DNA of 37,583 nt from an uncultured Bacteroidales bacterium (GTDB lineage: Bacteria > Bacteroidota > Bacteroidia > Bacteroidales > Bacteroidaceae), in the NCBI GenBank assembly GCA_902801425.1, contig CADCIQ010000032.1:1-37583 (forward strand). The letters run 5' to 3'. The notes below the pieces were generated by a model. That model saw only the letters and a program-made list of their open reading frames with translations. It searched no databases and was not told the DNA's origin. The translations under genes and the position numbers were made by a program. This document shows, piece by piece, positions 32,645 to 37,583 of this stretch (position 1 is its first letter; each line of letters starts with the position of its first letter).

Positions 32645-35027
32645 CTAACATCCTGCACTATAGAAAACCTCCTCATTATGCTTTTGCTTCTTGTCGAGGA
32701 TAAGAGGTTGCATCCACAACGGACGTGCAGGAGCATCACCCTTTTCAAGCCTCTTCTGCCATTCTTCGTCGGTATAGCGTTGATTAAGTGGATTGACGAA
32801 CTCATAAGATATCCGCATTACCAGTAGCCTCAGAAAGTATTCCGCTCTTCTTGCAACCAAGCACATTACGGGTAAACACATCAGCCACAAGAGCCACAGA
32901 ACGGTCTGCACCCTTCACCTCATCCCAGCGACCAAGTTCTGAATCAGGTTCTATGACACTCAGCGTGAACCATTCAAGAGAGCTTCCCATGTGTCTTATC
33001 TCTCCATATTCCTCCTCGCTGAGCATCTTGCCTGCAAGTTCCTTCTTTGAAACCTTAATGCAGAAATCCATATAGTCTTCGAGGGTTGAGGTACGACTTT
33101 GCAGAGCCTCAGTCATAAGTCCGTTCTTTGTCAGAAGCGTCTTTGTCAAATCAAGCATATCCTTCATCTTTTGCCAAAAGGCAAGATTAGGCTCTACATA
33201 TCCCATACGGATAGGATCAGGGAACTCGCCACCACCACCACACTCTGCACAGATAGGTTGTTCGGCATAGAGGATGGCATCATGTTTCAGTTCTGCCCAT
33301 GAGGCAAGTGCCGTGTTGAGATTCTTACGCTGCCATGAGTCTGTCTTCATATAGTCAGGATAGTCCTTGTTCGTTTTCTGGAGCTGCACGAGGCATTGCA
33401 TCCACTTATTATACATAGACTTATCCCAATCGGCGAATTTCGACATCTTCGCCTTCATCTTCTTCATCTCATCGGCATAGCCTTTCCAGTTATCTGCATC
33501 CTGATAGTAGTCAGCGTTGAGTCTGTCAGCAGCATCAACACCGAAAGCAGAGAATACGTGGAGTCCGCGAGGGAATGGCACCTTGGAATTGGCCTTTTCA
33601 TCGAACATACGGCTGAGCACATATCCATCAGGCGTATATCTCTGTGGCATGAAGTTCATCTTATTCTCACAATCCTTTGATGGATTCTTCTCATTTTTCT
33701 CAGGAATCTTCGAGGTGATACGATTGCGAGTCTTAAACAGAGAGGCAAGTCTTGTATTGATATCCTTTTGGGTAGAGGCATCCACCACCTTTTCAAGTGT
33801 CATTATCTTCTTGGCGGTTAGATAGTCAGCCACATCAACAACGGCTACGTTATCAGGTTCACCCATAAGGAAGTCGAGGGTCTTATACACACCAAGTCCC
33901 TCTTTTGCCACATTCTTGTCAATACTATTAAGCAGATATGCCATCATGGCAGCTTGCTTGACTGCCTGTTTCTGTTCGCTACAGAAGGTGAAGGTCTGCA
34001 ACCACATCATAGCCCTGAAATATCTTTCTGACTGTTGATTACGGGTATAGTGACCGCGAGGCTTGAAGAGGTCGTAGTTGAAAAGAATCCCCTTACTCAT
34101 CATTGGAGACATAGCAGCCGTGTAGCTGAAGACATTAGAAATCTCCTGCTCAGCCTTATCCTTATATGAAGTTGGAACATCAAGTTTCTCACCAGTAAGG
34201 AGTTCGTTTGCCACAGAGAAATAAGCCGCATTAAACTCAGACAAATCCTTTATCTCTGCATCGGAAGAGCTGGATGCTATCTCCATCGCCTTCTTATACA
34301 TAGCCACGTTCAGCGCACTCATACGAGGCACGAAACAATGTTTCTCAAGCGACTTTAGCACATACGAGAAATACATGTGATATGCCTGAAGGAATACATC
34401 TGTGGTGATATAGCTTGGCATCATGTTATACTCATTCTGCTCGTAAATATTGAAAAGCTGCTCATTCTTCGTTGGGATGACGGTAAAGTTATGATGTGCC
34501 AGATGACTAAGGAACGGTTTATCCACCTCCTCCATCTGGAACATATTAACCGTCATAGCTGGATTTGCAAGTTTAAGTCCATCTACATCCGTAATCTGCA
34601 ACTTCTGCAACTCCTTGATACGCGCATCTATACGCATTATAAACCCTCTTTCCTCCTTAGAGATTCCTGCCTTGTTGAAGTCAAGAAGCGCATTGTAATC
34701 GTGCTTCTCCAGATAGTCATAGCAGCGGTCGGTGTACCACTTCGTCTTTTGAGAAAAGAAAGTGTTGAGGTCTTCTTCCATAAACCACACACCTTTGAGT
34801 GCATACGGATAGTGACGGAGTATGCGCAGCTCCATCAACGTCATATCACTTATGTCCATTTTAAGGTCAATCTTCTTTGGCAGAAGACTATCAGTAACAA
34901 GGAATGAATGTGGATTGAACTCCACGTTGATCATTTCCATTGCCTCTTCAGGCGAGCCCTTACGCACTTCTGTGCAAGATGTCAGCAGCAAGGCTGCTGA
35001 GAATAAGAGAAGGATAGATTTTTTCAT
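32645..35027 (-). pseudogene. DUF3160 lipoprotein, frameshifted near the C-terminus
   Basis: A lipoprotein (signal MKKSILLLFSAALLLTSC, C18) of the large DUF3160 family, about 740 residues in the first frame (to the stop at 32802). The frame runs normally to GCKKSGILSEATGN, then stops. From about 32815 another frame continues with SYEFVNPLNQRYTDEEWQKRLEKGDAPARPLWM and ends at 32645, matching the usual DUF3160 tail. The family segment between (EIYVVV...LTRGA.F) is absent, so some 20 codons appear lost (not a multiple of three). The start at 35027 is chosen for the signal peptide. Function of the family is unknown; it is likely outer-membrane or periplasmic. Confidence 0.8.
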
Positions 35028-35037
35028 GTTAAAAAAC

Positions 35038-35178
35038 GGCCTCTCCCCCCGCCCTCCCCCGTAGGGAGGGAGCCGGTTCGCAGTAGGCACATTGATATTT
35101 ATATTTGTTTTTACTTTTCATTATTTAGTTTTGAGCCTTCCGGCTCCCTCCCTACGGGGGAGGGCGGGGGGAGAGGCC
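35038..35178. repeat. GC-rich inverted repeat, locus 3
   Basis: 39-bp arms (35038-35076, 35140-35178) matching the locus 1-2 type. The right arm lies inside the end of the upstream lipoprotein gene. Confidence 0.88.
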
Positions 35179-35711
35179 ATGTACTTCAACCCAAACCCCT
35201 TCAACTGATACAGCACTTCAATCGTATCTCCATTATCTTTGCGCTCCCAGGTATGTACGAGATTGGGCATAGAATCTGTCTCTACCTTGAAGTCTATGAG
35301 AGGACACCCCACTCTTGAACCGAGCCAAAGCGGACGGATAAACCGTCCTTTGTAGAGATGGAAGATGAACAGTCGTTTGTCTTTCTCTGGACGGTAGCGC
35401 GTAGTTTTTATAGTTCCTACAAGCACTTCAGGTATGCTATCACCCGTCATATCACCACAAGTAAAGCGATACACAGGATAGTCAAGTTTCCATGTATCTA
35501 CCACGCTGTCACCCTTGACGTGCTCAATACGGTTTGTAGAATCTGTTACCGCCACAAGTCGAAGAACGCCTTCGCCAATAGAAGAACTATAACGGAAGGT
35601 CACAGAATCTACTTGCACCAAGCTATATTCGCGTTCTATCCCCTTCTGCCTACACCCAATAAGGGAGCAGAGCACGCATACCGTCATTATCGTCTTAGCA
35701 ATCAAGCGCAT
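35121..35711 (-). CDS. Small lipoprotein with a C-terminus encoded by a repeat
   Basis: A 196-residue lipoprotein: signal peptide with lipobox LIGC (C20), a beta-rich domain including YRFTCGDMTGDSIPEVLVG (a short FG-GAP-like motif), and IFHLYKGRFIRPLWLGSRVG. The last ~17 residues, PPALPRREGAGRLKTK, come from the right arm of the inverted repeat, so the protein's natural end has probably been extended by the repeat. Family not recognised. The ATG at 35711 is 9 nt after the ATPase stop, so they are co-transcribed. Confidence 0.78.
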   Translation of the reverse strand: MRLIAKTIMTVCVLCSLIGCRQKGIEREYSLVQVDSVTFRYSSSIGEGVLRLVAVTDSTNRIEHVKGDSVVDTWKLDYPVYRFTCGDMTGDSIPEVLVGTIKTTRYRPEKDKRLFIFHLYKGRFIRPLWLGSRVGCPLIDFKVETDSMPNLVHTWERKDNGDTIEVLYQLKGFGLKYMASPPALPRREGAGRLKTK

Positions 35712-35720
35712 CTCGTTGTC

Positions 35721-36848
35721 TTACCCGCAATATGTCTGTTTGAACCATAGTTTATACAAAGGGTCAACAAATACGAGTTTCCCGTCCTGTTTCTCCAATA
35801 TGTCGAGTTTTATTAATACGCCTTTGTTTCTTGTGATTGTCTGTGGACCGCCAAGATTGAAACGCTTTACCACTTCATTGGAGTTTAGCCTTTGTTCACC
35901 AACAACAATGGCACGAAGCATGGCTATCTGCGAGAGTGCAAGCTTATCAGTCTCAGATTCAAAGACAGGCATGTTTGTATCAATAACGCTCTGCAACTGT
36001 CGGTAAAAAATCTCCTCGGTCACAGAAGTTTCCGTATCTGCCCAAACAAAGAAACTCATCTGCTGAACGTACCAGGAGTGATTCTCCATAGACTCACAAA
36101 TTCTTGTTGCCCATTCCTTGGAAATCTCCTTGCCTGTTTGCTTAAAAGTGTTTACAATATATTCAACCCAATATTCCGTTGCTATCTTCTTCAGATATAA
36201 GGTCTGTCCAAAACGATAGAATGGTTTGTTGGAATTGGTAAAGATATCCATCAGCATATGGCGTTTGCTGCCATACAGACAATAAGTAACATCCTGCTGA
36301 TGTTGCCATACGGAACGAAGCATACCTTCCATATTAGACCATTCTGGGAAGTCAGCCAAGCGTTGAAACTCATCAATGCACATAATGATGTGTACACCTT
36401 TCTGCTCAGCTATCACTTGCGGAAGATTAAGAAGATCCTCCACGCTCTTGGGACTTTCTTTCTGTTTCAGGTCAACCTCAACCTCGACAAAAGACCCTTT
36501 TATTTTAAAACTTGCGCTGAAGTTCTGGAGATACCTCTTGATATACTCCAGTCCCTTGTCAAAAGTGGAGGCTGCACTATTCACAACAGCCGAGGCGAAG
36601 GCGTTATAGAAATCCTTCTCGCTGTTGAGTCTGAAAGCATCGATGAAGCATACAAGCATATTACTGTTTTCTGCTTGCATCTCCTTCATAGTAGCCTTGA
36701 CAAGTGATGATTTTCCCCATCTTCTGGGGGAAATCAACGTTACGTTGACACCATTGCCAAGAAATGTCTTTAACTGTTTACGGTCTTCTATCCTGTCGAT
36801 AAAATTCTCGTCCTCAGCAAGTTCACCATAAATAAAGGGTCTTTTCAT
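35721..36848 (-). CDS. P-loop ATPase (archaeal-ATPase-like family)
   Basis: A 375-residue ATPase. Walker A reads SPRRWGKSSLV (S40-V50), and Walker B HIIMCIDEFQRLADF; the N-terminus (YGELAEDENFIDRIEDRKQL) and C-terminal region (about 310-375, winged-helix-like: LRAIVVGEQRLNSNEVVKRFNLGGPQTITRNKGVLIKLDILEKQDG) fit the ATPase_2/'archaeal ATPase' group of STAND-like proteins common in Bacteroidetes and archaea. Role unknown, though such genes often sit in mobile or defence-like settings. It leads the minus-strand group with the lipoprotein, DUF3160 and CapA-like genes. Confidence 0.85.
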   Translation of the reverse strand: MKRPFIYGELAEDENFIDRIEDRKQLKTFLGNGVNVTLISPRRWGKSSLVKATMKEMQAENSNMLVCFIDAFRLNSEKDFYNAFASAVVNSAASTFDKGLEYIKRYLQNFSASFKIKGSFVEVEVDLKQKESPKSVEDLLNLPQVIAEQKGVHIIMCIDEFQRLADFPEWSNMEGMLRSVWQHQQDVTYCLYGSKRHMLMDIFTNSNKPFYRFGQTLYLKKIATEYWVEYIVNTFKQTGKEISKEWATRICESMENHSWYVQQMSFFVWADTETSVTEEIFYRQLQSVIDTNMPVFESETDKLALSQIAMLRAIVVGEQRLNSNEVVKRFNLGGPQTITRNKGVLIKLDILEKQDGKLVFVDPLYKLWFKQTYCG

Positions 36849-36873
36849 AAACTGAATGATTTGGTTCTACATG

Positions 36874-36881
36874 CAAAAGTA
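36874..36881 (-). promoter_or_regulatory. Promoter -7 box of the ATPase operon
   Basis: TACTTTTG on the minus strand, 25 nt before the ATG at 36848. No clear -33 TTTG. Confidence 0.55.
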
Positions 36882-36962
36882 CAAAATTATAAGTACAGTT
36901 GATATAAGAACTCTTATAATTTTTGTTAATTTAACATTCCTTCCCCCAAATCTGACAAATAA

Positions 36963-37027
36963 TTTCGCCTTTATTTCACACCTAACTTTCAAAAACAATG
37001 AAAGAAGGCTATGAAACAAAGGCGAAA
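36963..37027. terminator. Long terminator hairpin
   Basis: TTTCGCCTTTATTTCA (36963-36978) pairs with TGAAACAAAGGCGAAA (37012-37027) with one mismatch; a CTTTCA/TGAAAG stem lies inside. It ends the minus-strand small ORF and may work both ways. Confidence 0.75.
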
Positions 37028-37048
37028 ACCAAAATTACAGGTATCAAG

Positions 37049-37198
37049 CTACCTCATAAATGAATTACTACGACGCACATTCGTGCACCACCTATTCATC
37101 GTGACCTTATCACGAAGAAATTGCTGTGTCTGCCAGATATTAAGCCGCTTGTTTTCAGCTTCCGTCTGGGCTTTCTGAGTATTGTTAAGGTCTTTCAT
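37049..37198 (-). CDS. Putative 49-residue basic protein
   Basis: A short ORF, MKDLNNTQKAQTEAENKRLN onward, rich in K, R, N and Q, ending NSFMR. It has an ATG, a -7 box (TATATTTG) about 25 nt upstream and a terminator hairpin downstream, so it looks like a real transcription unit. No family recognised; the central IWQTQQFLRDKVTMNRW may be helical. Confidence 0.5.
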   Translation of the reverse strand: MKDLNNTQKAQTEAENKRLNIWQTQQFLRDKVTMNRWCTNVRRSNSFMR

Positions 37199-37222
37199 AT
37201 TAATATAGTTATTAGTCATTTG

Positions 37223-37230
37223 CAAATATA
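37223..37230 (-). promoter_or_regulatory. -7 box of the 49-residue ORF
   Basis: TATATTTG on the minus strand, about 25 nt before the ATG at 37198; no clear -33 element. Confidence 0.45.
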
Positions 37231-37321
37231 TGAAATAATATCCATATTAACGAAAAAAAACTCAACAATCATCACGAGTACCCTAACATTTGCTTAATTC
37301 TGCAAAGCGTACTTAACAATC

Positions 37322-37583
37322 CTAAGCAAGGAATGCCTTGGCAGAGCCGAATTTCAGGAACATATCAAGGCGCACAGGGATATGCTTGGCATCATCAGTA
37401 ACGAAGAAACGCACTATCTCCTTGTCTTTATTACCGTCTTTCTCTACATACGAAAGAACAAGACAGTTGTACTTTGTGCCGTTGTCTGCCTTCACCTTAT
37501 CCTTACCACGATAGATGAGCTTTGCCTTTGTAAGTTCAGAACCACCCGTGATGTCTATGTTTACCACATGACCTTCTTTCCAG
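37322..37583 (-). CDS. DUF3108-domain protein, C-terminal part (runs off the window)
   Basis: The open frame continues to the window edge, so this is a partial gene whose start lies beyond. Visible: WKEGHVVNIDITGG, AKLIYRGKDKVKADNGTKYNCLVLSYVEKDG, EIVRFFVTDDAKHIPVRLDMFLKFGSAKAFLA, the C-terminal beta-strand region of DUF3108, a family of secreted Bacteroidetes proteins of unknown function. A GTG in the visible part is internal, not the start. Confidence 0.82.
   Translation of the reverse strand, partial: WKEGHVVNIDITGGSELTKAKLIYRGKDKVKADNGTKYNCLVLSYVEKDGNKDKEIVRFFVTDDAKHIPVRLDMFLKFGSAKAFLA

Noticed and set aside
32645-32911. Separate 88-residue minus-strand protein
   Set aside because: Its second half matches the expected C-terminus of DUF3160, so it is the frameshifted tail of that gene; the first half is a shadow of the main frame.

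Overview
The window looks like a chromosome segment from a Bacteroidales bacterium, most likely Prevotella or a close relative. Support: promoters of the Bacteroidetes TAnnTTTG type, lipoproteins and domain families typical of the phylum (DUF4294, DUF3108, DUF3160, DUF4369/TlpA-like), coding on both strands, and no Shine-Dalgarno signals. I saw no tRNA, rRNA or CRISPR array.

Layout. 1-4.1 kb is an accessory block: a RelE-type toxin-antitoxin pair, an orphan PD-(D/E)XK nuclease with a DUF4357 tail, a palindromic REP-like element and a HigBA pair lying between two copies of a 236-bp repeat. 4.1-10.9 kb is core: topA (broken as written), aroK and speA joined by 4-base overlaps, then argB, then an ECF sigma / anti-sigma pair. 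11-16.2 kb holds a lipoprotein and an A-rich two-gene operon: a coiled-coil protein and a 1199-residue protein with a coiled coil, a CoiA-like nuclease domain, WG-like repeats and a C-terminal S1/OB domain. This is the best candidate for an undescribed system. 16.5-21 kb is a minus-strand group: MATE exporter, CPBP protease, ribF and a TlpA-like lipoprotein lacking the CxxC pair. 21.3-26.7 kb has a DUF4294 protein, a PAP2/AUR1-like protein with an SDR reductase, and rnr.

27-30.8 kb is a second accessory block. It is a BcgI-like R-M pair (nuclease-methylase fusion plus a specificity subunit with two nearly duplicate target-recognition domains), bounded downstream by a second, diverged copy of the 3' end of rnr, then a DUF4304 protein. 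30.8-31.6 kb is non-coding and made of large nested palindromes. 31.6-37.6 kb is a minus-strand group: CapA-like lipoprotein, DUF3160 lipoprotein (frameshifted near its end), a small lipoprotein, a P-loop ATPase, a 49-residue ORF and the end of a DUF3108 protein.

Common threads. Three nuclease-bearing loci sit at junctions with duplicated flanking DNA: a promoter-region repeat, the topA upstream repeat and the rnr tail. Two families of long inverted repeats occupy intergenic space: GC-rich 36-42-bp arms at four loci, two of them in probable leaders, and nested palindromes with 27-39-bp arms at the ends of both accessory blocks. Two genes (topA, DUF3160) each appear to have lost a short internal stretch, giving frameshifts.
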